In this document: piece by piece, positions 10,679-18,536 of the stretch
How positions within the stretch are numbered: position 1 is the stretch's first letter
How the letters are laid out: every line of letters begins with the position of its first letter
Assembly: GCA_031270825.1 (NCBI GenBank)
Contig: JAISXH010000022.1
Coordinates: 1 to 33,709, forward strand
DNA from: Bifidobacteriaceae bacterium
Lineage (GTDB): Bacteria; Actinomycetota; Actinomycetes; Actinomycetales; WQXJ01
Length of the DNA stretch: 33,709 nt
Reading direction: 5' to 3'
The notes under the pieces: generated by a model
The model's database searches: none
Seen by the model: only the letters and a program-made list of their open reading frames with translations
Told to the model about the DNA's origin: nothing
Position numbers and translations under genes: made by a program

Positions 10679-11635
10679 CTACCGCGTCAGCGCGCCTTCT
10701 ACGGGCATTTCCAGGCGCCATCCCAGCGCGCTGGCGCGTTCGCGCCAAAAGGCGGCGTAGCGGCCGTCCAGCCCCAGCAGTTCGGAGTGGGTTCCGGTCT
10801 CGGCGACCCCGCCGTGTTCGTCCAGCACAATGATCTGGTCCGCGCCGACCACGGTGGACAGTTTGTGGGCGATCACGATCAGCGTGGTGTCCGCCCGCAA
10901 GGTGTCGAGGGAGCGGCGCACGTAGCGTTCGTTCTCCGGGTCCAGCGCGGCGGTGGCCTCGTCCAGCAACACGATCGGCGCGCGTTTCAAGATCGCGCGC
11001 GCCACCGAGACACGCTGGCGCTCCCCGCCGGACAGCGCTGAGCCGGCCTCGCCCACCGGCGTGTCCCATCCGCCCGGCAGCCGTTCGGCGATCTCGGTGA
11101 CCCCGGCCAGCTCGGCCGCCCGGTCCACCTCCTCTTCCGGGGCCGAGGGCCGCCCCACCTTGACGTTCGCGCGCAAGCTGTCGTCGAACAGGTACACGTC
11201 CTGGAACACCAGCGCCAACTGGGCCATCAGGGCCTCGGCGCTCTGGTCGCGGACATCGGCGCCGCCGGCGGACAGGGTGCCCTTGGAGGCGATCTGCGCC
11301 ACCGACCCGGTTTTGCCGGCGAACCATCCCAGCGGCAGTTTGACCAGATGGTCGCCACTGTTCAGGTGCATGGTGCGCAGCACCACCAGGGCCACCTCGA
11401 AGCCGCGCATCGCCTGGATGTAGTGCGCGACGGCGCACACCGCCACCGCTCCCGCCAAGACCCCGATCCAGCGCCAGGCGCCCGCCCAGTCGTTCGCCGC
11501 CAGCTCACGGGCGATCGGCACCAGCAAAGACACTGAGAACCCTTGCAGGGTCCCGTAGACGGCGGCCCAGACCAAGAAAAGAGTCAAGTCCGCCTGGTGC
11601 TCGGGGCCCAGCACGGCTGGTAGCTGCCGGATCAT
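10679..11635 (-). pseudogene. internally deleted ABC exporter-fold siderophore transporter (IrtB-like)
   Basis: The frame encodes 318 residues where this family has about 580. It keeps the N-terminal transmembrane part (two to three helices, to about residue 120, ending FAGKTGSVAQIASKGTL). It then jumps to the Q-loop region VFQDVYLFDDSL, the signature LSGGERQRVSVARA, Walker B IVLLDEATAALDPE and the H-loop IVIAHKLS. The missing middle contains most transmembrane helices and the entire Walker A motif, so ATP transport cannot work. The deletion keeps the frame. The start overlaps the upstream remnant by ATGA, the typical coupling of an IrtAB-type heterodimer. Naming rests on the VFQDVYLFDD/DVRDQ pattern and the iron box upstream, both by eye. 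Confidence 0.75.
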
Positions 11636-12217
11636 TTGGCGCCTCCTCGCGCGCTGGCGGTCTGCCCGCCGCCGGCATGGTCGGCCGGCTCAGGCGGCGC
11701 CGGCGCCTCGCCCGGCGGCCAGGGCCGACGCGCGGGTGGCGCGGCGGTTCCGTCCAGGTCGCCCAGGCCGGCCGCCCTGGGCGCGACGGTGTCCCCGCTA
11801 GCCCAGCCGACGGCATCGGGCTCCTGGTAGGCCTCCCAAAGACGCTGGTAGACGCCCCGCCGGGCGAGCAATTCGGGATGCCTGCCGACCTGGGCCAACC
11901 GGCCGCGATCAAGCACCGCGATCTGGTCGGCCGCTGTGACGCTGCCCAGACGGTGCGCTATGACCAGCAGCGTGCGCCCGCCCACCAAGTGGGCCAGGGC
12001 AGTCTGGATCTGGGCCTCGGACTCCGGGTCGGCGAAGGCGGTGGCTTCGTCGAGGACCAAGATGGCCGGAGTCGATTTCACCGCCGTCGAGCGCGGGCAG
12101 GAGCGCGCGGGCGAGTTCCACGATGGCGATGAACGGCACCACGCTGGAAACCGCGCCGAGCAAGCTGAGCGCGATGATCGCGGCGAGACTTCCTTTGACA
12201 GGAGCGAAAAAAGCCAT
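11632..12217 (-). pseudogene. internally deleted, frameshifted ABC transporter partner (IrtA-like)
   Basis: The N-terminal piece starts at ATG 12217 ([14 protein letters not shown]...) and gives about 40 residues with one hydrophobic helix, ending LLPALDGGE. Near 12080 it meets, in a different frame, the end of a nucleotide-binding domain: [16 protein letters not shown] (Walker B) and [11 protein letters not shown] (H-loop), running to 11632. Roughly 400 residues are missing, including Walker A and the ABC signature, and the junction is out of frame. The C-terminal piece can restart at GTG 12081. [10 protein letters not shown] is typical of IrtA/siderophore-type exporter-fold importers. The gene follows a clear iron box and overlaps the second remnant by four bases. 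Confidence 0.75.
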
Positions 12218-12285
12218 CGCCCCCTCGGCCGTTCCTACTTGACACCTGGACCTCCTCGAAACGTTCGCCAAGGAGATCATAGAGG

Positions 12286-12304
12286 TTAGGTTAGCCTTGC
12301 CTCA
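12286..12304 (-). promoter_or_regulatory. IdeR/DtxR iron box
   Basis: TTAGGTTAGCCTTGCCTCA matches the 19-bp IdeR/DtxR operator consensus (TWAGGTWAGSCTWACCTWA) at 17 positions. It lies about 70-90 bp upstream of the first ABC remnant start at 12217. In this family the Fe(II)-bound repressor blocks iron-uptake genes, so the intact genes were presumably siderophore transporters induced by iron starvation. Confidence 0.8.
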
Positions 12305-12373
12305 ATCTTTCGCCACCACGCCTGTGTTCCTTTGCCATCGCTTTGTTCATCACCAGGCCGGGCGGCATAGCTT

Positions 12374-12946
12374 TCAGCGCCGGCGGCGGGTGCGCGGGCG
12401 GCCCTCCGGACCCAGCACTTGGACCGCTGTGACCACGCCTGCGCCGACATATTGGTCGACGGCTGATTGCAGTTGCGGGGCGAGCAGGCGGATCTCGGCC
12501 GCCCAGGGCGAAGAATCGGCTTTGACGGTCAGTTGCCCGTCCTCTAGGGACACCACTTGACAGTGGGCCGCCACCTGCGGACCAACGATTTTCGCCCAAT
12601 CGGCGAGCAGCAAGCCGGCCGCCGCGTCGGCCTGCCAACCCTCCACGGCGATTAGTTCTTCAAGCAGTTCGCCAGCGGTCTTGGGGTCCCGGCTGTTGGA
12701 CCACTCGGCCGCCGGGCCGCGGCGGCTCTTGAACCTGGTCGACCCGCGCATGATCCGGGCCAAGACCGCCCTTTCAGCCGTGGTCTTGTTCGGTTCCGGC
12801 TCTGGCGCCGGCTCAGCCGAACCACCAGAACCAGCCTTGTCCCGGCCGCCGGCACGTCTTTCGCCGCGCCCGTGCGCCAGCGCTTGATCTTCGCTCCGCT
12901 GGCTGTTGCCGCGAGAACGAGGTTCGGGGCGGCGTTTATCCTCCAT
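12374..12946 (-). CDS. DUF721 family protein (DciA-like helicase loader)
   Basis: The product is 190 residues from ATG 12946; the longer frame to 12991 lies inside recF. A charged, disordered N-terminus of about 90 residues precedes the DUF721 domain, with WAKIVGPQVAAHCQVVSLEDG, then SSPWAAEIRLLAPQL, and a basic end. DUF721 proteins in many bacteria outside the DnaC lineage load the replicative helicase (DciA), which suits the position beside recF and oriC. The start overlaps the recF stop by 11 bases. The gene is followed by the iron box, and therefore by the ABC remnants in place of gyrB. Confidence 0.85.
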   Translation of the reverse strand: MEDKRRPEPRSRGNSQRSEDQALAHGRGERRAGGRDKAGSGGSAEPAPEPEPNKTTAERAVLARIMRGSTRFKSRRGPAAEWSNSRDPKTAGELLEELIAVEGWQADAAAGLLLADWAKIVGPQVAAHCQVVSLEDGQLTVKADSSPWAAEIRLLAPQLQSAVDQYVGAGVVTAVQVLGPEGRPRTRRRR

Positions 12947-14063
12947 CGCCGGCCACCACCTGTCCGTCACCGACCGTGTACCACCGATCAACCAACCCCT
13001 CAGGCAGATCTGTGGCCACAGCCGCCGTCACCAAGACCTGCTCCACGCCCTTGATCGACTCAGTCAAAGCCCGGCGCCGGTCGGCGTCCAACTCGGCGAA
13101 GACGTCATCCAGAATCAGAATCGGATCGTCTTGCAACTCATCGCGAATCACTTCAAACGCTCCCAATCTCAGCGCCACCGCCAATGACCACGACTCCCCG
13201 TGCGAGGCGTAGCCGCGGGCCGGAAGTCCATTCAACGTCAACTCGAGTTCTTCTCTGTGCGGTCCATACAGCGACACCCCGCGCTCGATTTCCCGCCCCC
13301 TGGCCTGGCCCATCGCTTCTAGGAGCTTCCCTTCAACCGTCCCGACGGCATCGTCCGGGGAAATCTCCACCGTGGCCTTATAGGCCAACGTCGCCGCCGC
13401 CCCGGCCGCCAGCTGGCCGTACAACCGCTCAATCCGGGGCCGTAGTCGTTCCGCCAACGCCACTCGTTGCGTTGTGATCGCCGCCCCTAGCGCCGCCGCC
13501 GGGGCGTCCCAAACCTCCAAGCCGTCAATGCCCCGGCGCCGCTCCTGGCCGCTCAAGGGGGCCAATGCTCTGAGCAGCGCCGCCCGCTGGCGAATCACCT
13601 TGTCATAATCACTGAGAACGCCCGCCATTGAGGGCCTCAGTTGCAATGTCAACTCGTCTAGATAGCGTCGCCGCATGTCAGGGCCGCCTTTAACCAACAC
13701 GAGGTCTTCTGGAACGAAACTGACCGCTCGGGTCACGCCCAGTAGCTCGACTGGTTTCACCTTGGCCCGGCCGATCAGCGCCCGGTTGGTCTGACCCGGC
13801 AAGATCTCCATGCTGACGGTCGCCGCCCGATCGCCCAAAACAAGACGGGCCCGAATCACGGCTTTCTCGGCGCCTTGGCGCACCAAGGCCGAATCGCCGG
13901 CGCTGCGATGGGAGGAAAGGGTGGCCAGGTAGGCGACCGCCTCGACCAAGTTGGTCTTCCCTTGGCCGTTCCGGCCGGTGAAAGCGGTCACACCGGGTTG
14001 GAGACGTAACTGGACCTCGCCATGCGACCTGAAATCAGTCAAGGCCAGGTCGGTCAGGTGCAC
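12936..14063 (-). CDS. recF: DNA replication/repair protein RecF
   Basis: This 375-residue SMC-like ATPase helps load RecA at gaps and damaged forks. Walker A GRNGQGKT is near residues 30-37, the ABC-type signature region reads YASHGESWSLAVALRLG, and Walker B is DDPILILDDVFAELD. Length and motifs are normal. It follows dnaN after 110 bp and overlaps DUF721 by 11 bases, so these belong to one replication cluster. Confidence 0.97.
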   Translation of the reverse strand: MHLTDLALTDFRSHGEVQLRLQPGVTAFTGRNGQGKTNLVEAVAYLATLSSHRSAGDSALVRQGAEKAVIRARLVLGDRAATVSMEILPGQTNRALIGRAKVKPVELLGVTRAVSFVPEDLVLVKGGPDMRRRYLDELTLQLRPSMAGVLSDYDKVIRQRAALLRALAPLSGQERRRGIDGLEVWDAPAAALGAAITTQRVALAERLRPRIERLYGQLAAGAAATLAYKATVEISPDDAVGTVEGKLLEAMGQARGREIERGVSLYGPHREELELTLNGLPARGYASHGESWSLAVALRLGAFEVIRDELQDDPILILDDVFAELDADRRRALTESIKGVEQVLVTAAVATDLPEGLVDRWYTVGDGQVVAGDGG

Positions 14064-14173
14064 TTCCCCAGCGTACTAACCGCTGACCGCCCCGGCGGCT
14101 CGGCTGCCGTTCTGATCGGTTCGCCCGGACACAGACCCTGCTCTATGCCCAGCCGACGGCCGCGGCGGCAAGA

Positions 14174-15301
14174 TCAGACAGTGAAGCGGATCGGAACCAA
14201 CAGATATTTGTAGTCCTGTCGAACTTGGCCGTCGACCTGTCCTTGGAAAAGGACTGGCTTGGTGGCCGAGTTCATCAACAACTTGACCTGGGGGGCGCCG
14301 ATCACGGACAAGCCCTCCAAGAGGTAGTGCGGGTTGAAAGCCACGCTGATCGGGCTGGTGACCTCCGCCTCCAAGACTTCCGAGGCTTGGGCGTCATCGC
14401 CGGCCCCCGCGTTCAAGATGGCCTGCCCTTCCTCGAAAGCGATCTGCACCGGGGTGTTGCGGTCTGCCACCAAGGAAACCCTTCGGACCGCTTCGATCAA
14501 AGCCGGGACCGATAACACCGCGGAGATCTCAAACGAGTCCGGCAGCAACTTGCGCACCTGCGGATACTCGCCATCGATCAGCAACGATGTGGTCTCGCGA
14601 CCGGCGGCGGCGAAACCGATGATGTCGGCTATCCCGGGAGCGGTCAACGACACTTGGACTTCCTCGGTGTGGCCGAACGACTTGGCGACTTCAACCAACG
14701 TCTTGGCCCTGACCAAAGCCACTCGCGAGACTTCCGGCGAAGTGGGCTTCCAGGTCAGCTCCTTGACGGCCAGCCGGTAGCGGTCGGTGGCCAAGAAGGT
14801 CAGATTCTCACCCTCGATTTCGACCCGGACGCCCGTCAACAGCGGCAAAGTCTCATCTCGCGTCGCGGCCACCGCCACCTGGCCCACGGCGGCGGCGAAC
14901 AGACCGGCCTCGACCGCGCCGACTGCGGACGGCAGCGCCGGCAGCGCCGGATAATCGTCTAGCGGCATGGTCAACAGGGTGAAAGTCGACGAACCACAAG
15001 TGACCACCGCTTTGGGACCGTCAAGTTGGAGGGTCACAGGCTTGGCTGGAAGCAGTTTGGCGATTTCCGCCAGCAGGCGTCCGGAGACCAGGATTTCGCC
15101 GTCCGCTTCGACATCGGCGCTGATGTCGACCTTGGCCGACACCTCGTAATCGAAACTGGCCAGGGTCACCCGGCCGCCGCCATCCGTCACGGCCTTCACC
15201 CGCACGCCGCTGAGCACTGGGCTCGGCGGCCGCGCGGGCAGGGCCCGAGCCACCCAACCAACCGCGTCAGCCAGCACATCTCTGTCGACCATGAATCTCA
15301 T
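14174..15301 (-). CDS. dnaN: DNA polymerase III sliding clamp (beta subunit)
   Basis: The 375-residue clamp has three repeated domains, starting MRFMVDRDVLADAVGWV and ending with the conserved YKYLLVPIRF strand, so the ring-forming protein looks complete. The start at 15301 has AAGGAG five bases upstream. It is the first gene on the dnaN side of oriC; the DnaA-trio unwinding unit lies about 190 bp upstream. Confidence 0.98.
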   Translation of the reverse strand: MRFMVDRDVLADAVGWVARALPARPPSPVLSGVRVKAVTDGGGRVTLASFDYEVSAKVDISADVEADGEILVSGRLLAEIAKLLPAKPVTLQLDGPKAVVTCGSSTFTLLTMPLDDYPALPALPSAVGAVEAGLFAAAVGQVAVAATRDETLPLLTGVRVEIEGENLTFLATDRYRLAVKELTWKPTSPEVSRVALVRAKTLVEVAKSFGHTEEVQVSLTAPGIADIIGFAAAGRETTSLLIDGEYPQVRKLLPDSFEISAVLSVPALIEAVRRVSLVADRNTPVQIAFEEGQAILNAGAGDDAQASEVLEAEVTSPISVAFNPHYLLEGLSVIGAPQVKLLMNSATKPVLFQGQVDGQVRQDYKYLLVPIRFTV

Positions 15302-16008
15302 GGCATCTCCTTCAAGAATCCCCAGTATTGTTCCAACCCAACCCTACGCTGCGACAAACCGGTTCCGGGCTGTCTTGTCTGGCCGGCTTGAAGCGAGAGC
15401 TCCGACCATGGCACTGCTAGACCTTGTTTCCGGCGCCGAAGAGCCGGGTGGCCCGATGTGCGCTATCCACAGCCATCACAGTCGAGTTAAGTAATCGTAG
15501 TAGTAGGCCCTGTGGATTGTGTGGGCGACCCGCTGCTGCGCTGGTGGGTGGCGGTTGGGGCTTGTGGACTGCTCAGTGGACAAAAAGTGGACAAGGCAGG
15601 CTGCCTGTGAACCGGGCCCGACCAGGCAGGCGGCTTCCACAGCCAGGGCCCGGCAGACCCCGCCGGCAGGGCAGTCGTCCACCGCTGTCCACAGGGTTTC
15701 CCACAACTGGGGAATTCCTTTTTTTCGTCATAACCCCGAATGTTCATGCTCCGTTAAGACGGAGTTTTCCGTGGCGGTCGGCGAAAGGTCGTTCTTCTGG
15801 CGATGGGGCTGAAGGTGGGAGTGAGCCCAGTGTCTCGAGCCGGGCCGGGGGACGCCGGTTTGTCTGGGCGGAGCAAAGCCCGTCCGGCGCTGATCCGGAC
15901 TGAGAACACGGGCCGGGTTGGGGGCTGAGGCAGGTCAATGAGGGGATGGCCACAGGGCCGAGAAAACGGGCTGAGGTTGTTCGCCACAGCTTGATCTACG
16001 TGAAGTGA
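15302..16008. other. oriC: replication origin region (oriC)
   Basis: This is a 707-bp non-coding gap between dnaN and dnaA, the classic actinobacterial origin site. DnaA-box-like 9-mers in plus orientation are CTATCCACA (15463), CTGTCCACA (15685) and TTTCCCACA (15697). Those in minus orientation, read on the plus strand, are TGTGGATTG (15511), TGTGGACTG (15563) and AGTGGACAA (15575 and 15586). None matches TT(G/A)TCCACA exactly, so the boxes are weak. An AT-rich run with seven T lies at 15711-15733. A small hairpin CTCCGT-TAAG-ACGGAG followed by TTTT is at 15749-15768. Confidence 0.85.
15492..15519 (-). promoter_or_regulatory. DnaA box, GC spacer and DnaA-trio unwinding unit
   Basis: On the minus strand the order is DnaA box CAATCCACA (15519-15511), GC spacer GGGC, then triplets CTA CTA CTA CGA TTA (15506-15492). 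This is the arrangement of the basal unwinding element described in Bacillus subtilis, where a DnaA filament grows from the box onto the trios and melts the DNA. Here it points toward dnaN. Confidence 0.55.
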
Positions 16009-17394
16009 CTACGCCGAAGCCTGTTGTTTGATGCGGTACGTCAGCTCTGAGATCTTGGTGTAAAGAGCCGGCCGCTCAGATAGGGTGGCCTTGATCTTGT
16101 CACAGGCGTGGAGAATTGTGGTGTGGTCACGGCCGCCGAATTCCCTGCCAATCGAGGGCAAGGAGAGGTCGGTCAATTCCCGGCAGAGGTACATGGCGAT
16201 ATGGCGGGCCTCGACCAGGTTGCGCGTGCGCGAGGGCCCAGAGATCTCGTCAAGAGTGAGTGAAAAATACTGAGCTGTCTGTCCGATGATCAGGGTGGGG
16301 GTGATCTCGGTCTCATGATCGGTGATCAGGTCCCTCAGGACGATCTCAGCCAGCGACAGATCGACTGCCTGGGAGTTGAGATTGGCGAAGGCGGTGACGC
16401 GGATCAGGGCCCCTTCCAGTTCGCGGATGTTGGAGGAGACGCGGGAGGCGATGTACTCGAGCACCTCGTCTGGTGCGTTCATGCCCTCGCTGACGGCCTT
16501 CTGGCGCAGAATGGCGATCCTGGTTTCGAGCTCCGGCGGCAAGACGTCCGTTTGCAGGCCTCCTTCGAAGCGCGTCAAGAGACGATCCTGGAAGCCGTTG
16601 AGCTGTTTGGGCGGAGTGTCAGAGGTGATGACTATATGACTGCCTGAGCTGTAAAGGGTGTTGAACGTGTGGAAGAACTCTTCCATAGTTTGTCCCTTGC
16701 CAGTCAAGAATTGGATGTCATCTATCAGCAGGATGTCGTTGCTACGGTACCGATATTTGAAAGCTTCCATTTGACCGACTTGGACGCAGTTGATGAAATC
16801 GTTCGCGAACTCCTCAGAGGTGGTGTAGAGGATCTTCAGGGTCGGATCGAGGGTTAAGGCGTAGTTGCCGATCGCATGGATCAGGTGGGTCTTGCCTAGG
16901 CCGGAGCCGCCGTAAATGAACAGCGGGTTGTAGGTCTTGGCTGGGGATTCGGCCACCGCGCGAGCCGCAGCGGCGGCGAAACGGTTGGACTGGCCGACAA
17001 CGAACGATTCGAAGGTGTAGCGAGGCTGGAGATGAGATTCATGGACGGAGATGGGTGCGGGAGCCGGCGAAGGAGGAGCCGGCGCCTCCGGTTCCGGCGG
17101 GGCGGGTTCGAACGGCACAGCGCTGGCGAGGGCCGGGTCGACGCTGATGGCGAAGTTGACAGGGTGTCCGGCGGCCCGGGACAGCGCCTCGTTCAAGGCG
17201 TCACGGAGTTGGGATTCAAGAAACTCCTTGGCGTAGTCGTTGACCACCGCCAGCACAGCGGTGTCGTCGCCCACCAAGGCCAGCGGCTTGACCAACTGGA
17301 CGAAACCGTAACCCTGGCCCATGACCTGGCCAGAGGCGACCAGGGAGTCGACAGCCGCGCTCCAGAGACCTTCGATGCTCTGTGGATGGTTCAA
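16009..17394 (-). CDS. dnaA: chromosomal replication initiator DnaA
   Basis: This AAA+ initiator binds DnaA boxes and melts oriC. Domain I is followed by a short Pro/Glu-rich linker (domain II). Then come Walker A GGSGLGKT (residues 162-169), Walker B LLIDDIQF, and domain IV with the DNA-binding signature LSLPSIGREFGGRDHTTILH. The preferred start is TTG 17394 (461 residues), which has AAAGGGG six bases upstream; the frame extends to a TTG at 17415 that has no such site. The linker is short compared with Streptomyces DnaA. It is divergent from rpmH, with a 260-bp promoter gap. Confidence 0.97.
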   Translation of the reverse strand: MNHPQSIEGLWSAAVDSLVASGQVMGQGYGFVQLVKPLALVGDDTAVLAVVNDYAKEFLESQLRDALNEALSRAAGHPVNFAISVDPALASAVPFEPAPPEPEAPAPPSPAPAPISVHESHLQPRYTFESFVVGQSNRFAAAAARAVAESPAKTYNPLFIYGGSGLGKTHLIHAIGNYALTLDPTLKILYTTSEEFANDFINCVQVGQMEAFKYRYRSNDILLIDDIQFLTGKGQTMEEFFHTFNTLYSSGSHIVITSDTPPKQLNGFQDRLLTRFEGGLQTDVLPPELETRIAILRQKAVSEGMNAPDEVLEYIASRVSSNIRELEGALIRVTAFANLNSQAVDLSLAEIVLRDLITDHETEITPTLIIGQTAQYFSLTLDEISGPSRTRNLVEARHIAMYLCRELTDLSLPSIGREFGGRDHTTILHACDKIKATLSERPALYTKISELTYRIKQQASA

Positions 17395-17492
17395 GACTGA
17401 CCCCTTTCGCCGCAAGTCTGAAGGTCTCAGCCTAATGGCGCCCCGCCCGCCCGGATCAACGGTCCGCGAACCAGGGACAGGGGAGGCCCAGT

Positions 17493-17522
17493 TTGACCCG
17501 GAGCCCTAGGCGCGCCTAGATT
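17493..17522 (+). promoter_or_regulatory. likely rpmH promoter containing a 14-bp palindrome
   Basis: TTGACC (17493-17498), an 18-bp spacer and TAGATT (17517-17522) form a good sigma-70-type promoter facing rpmH. A perfect palindrome CTAGGCGCGCCTAG (17506-17519) fills the spacer and reaches into the -10 element, as an operator would. A 7-bp stem TGCCCGC/GCGGGCA at 17547-17564 lies in the leader. The rest of the 17395-17654 gap shows no gene; the dnaA promoter must also be here. Confidence 0.5.
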
Positions 17523-17654
17523 TTGTTGCGGCTATGCGATGACTCCTGCCCGCAAACGCGGGCACCCGCCGCGCAGGGATGGGTTAATCGCCGGATCTGA
17601 CACCGCTTCCGTGCGTGGAGGGGGTGGCGCTGAGGACCTTTCAGGAGTAGTCAC

Positions 17655-17792
17655 GTGACTAAGAGGACTTACCAGCCGAACAACCGTCGGCGTGCCCGAA
17701 AGCACGGCTTTCGCTTGCGCATGCGCACCCGCGCCGGGCGGGCGATCGTGGCCGCACGGCGCCGGCGGGGACGGGCCAAGCTGACCGCCTGA
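17655..17792 (+). CDS. rpmH: 50S ribosomal protein L34
   Basis: GTG at 17655, with AGGAG seven bases upstream, opens a 45-residue frame beginning [19 protein letters not shown] and ending in a run of Arg/Lys/Ala, the complete L34 sequence pattern. It heads the rpmH-rnpA-yidD-yidC-jag-rsmG run divergent from dnaA. Confidence 0.97.
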   Translation: MTKRTYQPNNRRRARKHGFRLRMRTRAGRAIVAARRRRGRAKLTA

Positions 17793-17904
17793 GCGGCAGC
17801 GGACCGAACCCTTTCACAGATGTGCCCAGTCTCCCCGCAGCGGGGTCACCGCAGAAAATCCGGTTGTGGGCCCCAGACCTCGTGGTTCACCTAGGCGGCC
17901 GGCG

Positions 17905-18255
17905 GTGTTGGCACGAACCCACCGTCTGCGGCGAAGCGTGGACTTCAGGGACACGATCCGGCGGGGCCGGCGTTGCGGCGGTCGTCTGGTGACGGTGTAT
18001 GTGGCGCCGGCCGCGGTAGAGACTGGTTCGCCCGTGGCGGTTTGGCAGGGCGGTCTGGTGGTCTCCAAAGCGGTGGGGAATTCAGTGGTCCGGCACCGCT
18101 TGGCGCGTCGGTTGCGAGCGATCATGGCGTCGGAGTTGCCCAACCTGGCCGAACCGAAACGGGTGGTGGTGCGGGCGCTGAAACCGGCGGCATCGGCGGA
18201 TTATCGGGAATTGGAGCGAGCGGTCGGAAGATGCGTGCGAGAGGCGGCGAAGTGA
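17905..18255 (+). CDS. rnpA: ribonuclease P protein component
   Basis: RnpA is the protein part of RNase P, which trims tRNA 5' ends. From GTG 17905 it is 116 residues, starting LARTHRLRRSVDFRDTIRRG. It carries the RNA-binding RNR-type motif around GNSVVRHRLARRLRAI and the late VVRALKPAAS segment. The frame is open to a GTG at 17866, but neither start has a strong ribosome site; 17905 was chosen because it gives the standard family N-terminus. The gene overlaps yidD by GTGA. Confidence 0.93.
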   Translation: MLARTHRLRRSVDFRDTIRRGRRCGGRLVTVYVAPAAVETGSPVAVWQGGLVVSKAVGNSVVRHRLARRLRAIMASELPNLAEPKRVVVRALKPAASADYRELERAVGRCVREAAK

Positions 18256-18533
18256 TCGCCCGGGCCGGACGACTGCCGGCGGCAGCGGTGGTGAGTCTGA
18301 TCCGGGCCTACCAGCGGTGGATCTCGCCTGTGTCGGGACCGCGCTGTCGGTTCTATCCGAGCTGTTCCCAGTACGCCGTGACAGCGCTGAGCACCCACGG
18401 TCTGATCAAAGGCGCCGGCCTGGCGCTTTGGCGGCTGGCCAAATGTCAGCCGTTCAACGCCGGCGGGGTGGATTATGTGCCGGCGAAGGCGCGGTTGCGG
18501 TGGCGGGGACATTGGGGGGGAGCGGAGAGGTAA
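18252..18533 (+). CDS. yidD: membrane protein insertion efficiency factor YidD
   Basis: This 93-residue protein contains the invariant core LIRAYQRWISPVSGPRCRFY followed by PSCSQYAVTAL and KCQPFNAGGVDYVP, with its three conserved cysteines. YidD is a membrane-associated helper of YidC-dependent insertion. The start at GTG 18252 overlaps the rnpA stop by four bases, with GAGGCGG upstream. Only 3 nt separate it from yidC. Confidence 0.95.
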   Translation: MIARAGRLPAAAVVSLIRAYQRWISPVSGPRCRFYPSCSQYAVTALSTHGLIKGAGLALWRLAKCQPFNAGGVDYVPAKARLRWRGHWGGAER

Positions 18534-18536
18534 GAA

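Noticed and set aside
15749..15768. Hairpin plus TTTT in oriC as a terminator
   Set aside because: The T-run is on the plus-strand side, where no gene is transcribed toward it; it is kept only as part of the oriC description.
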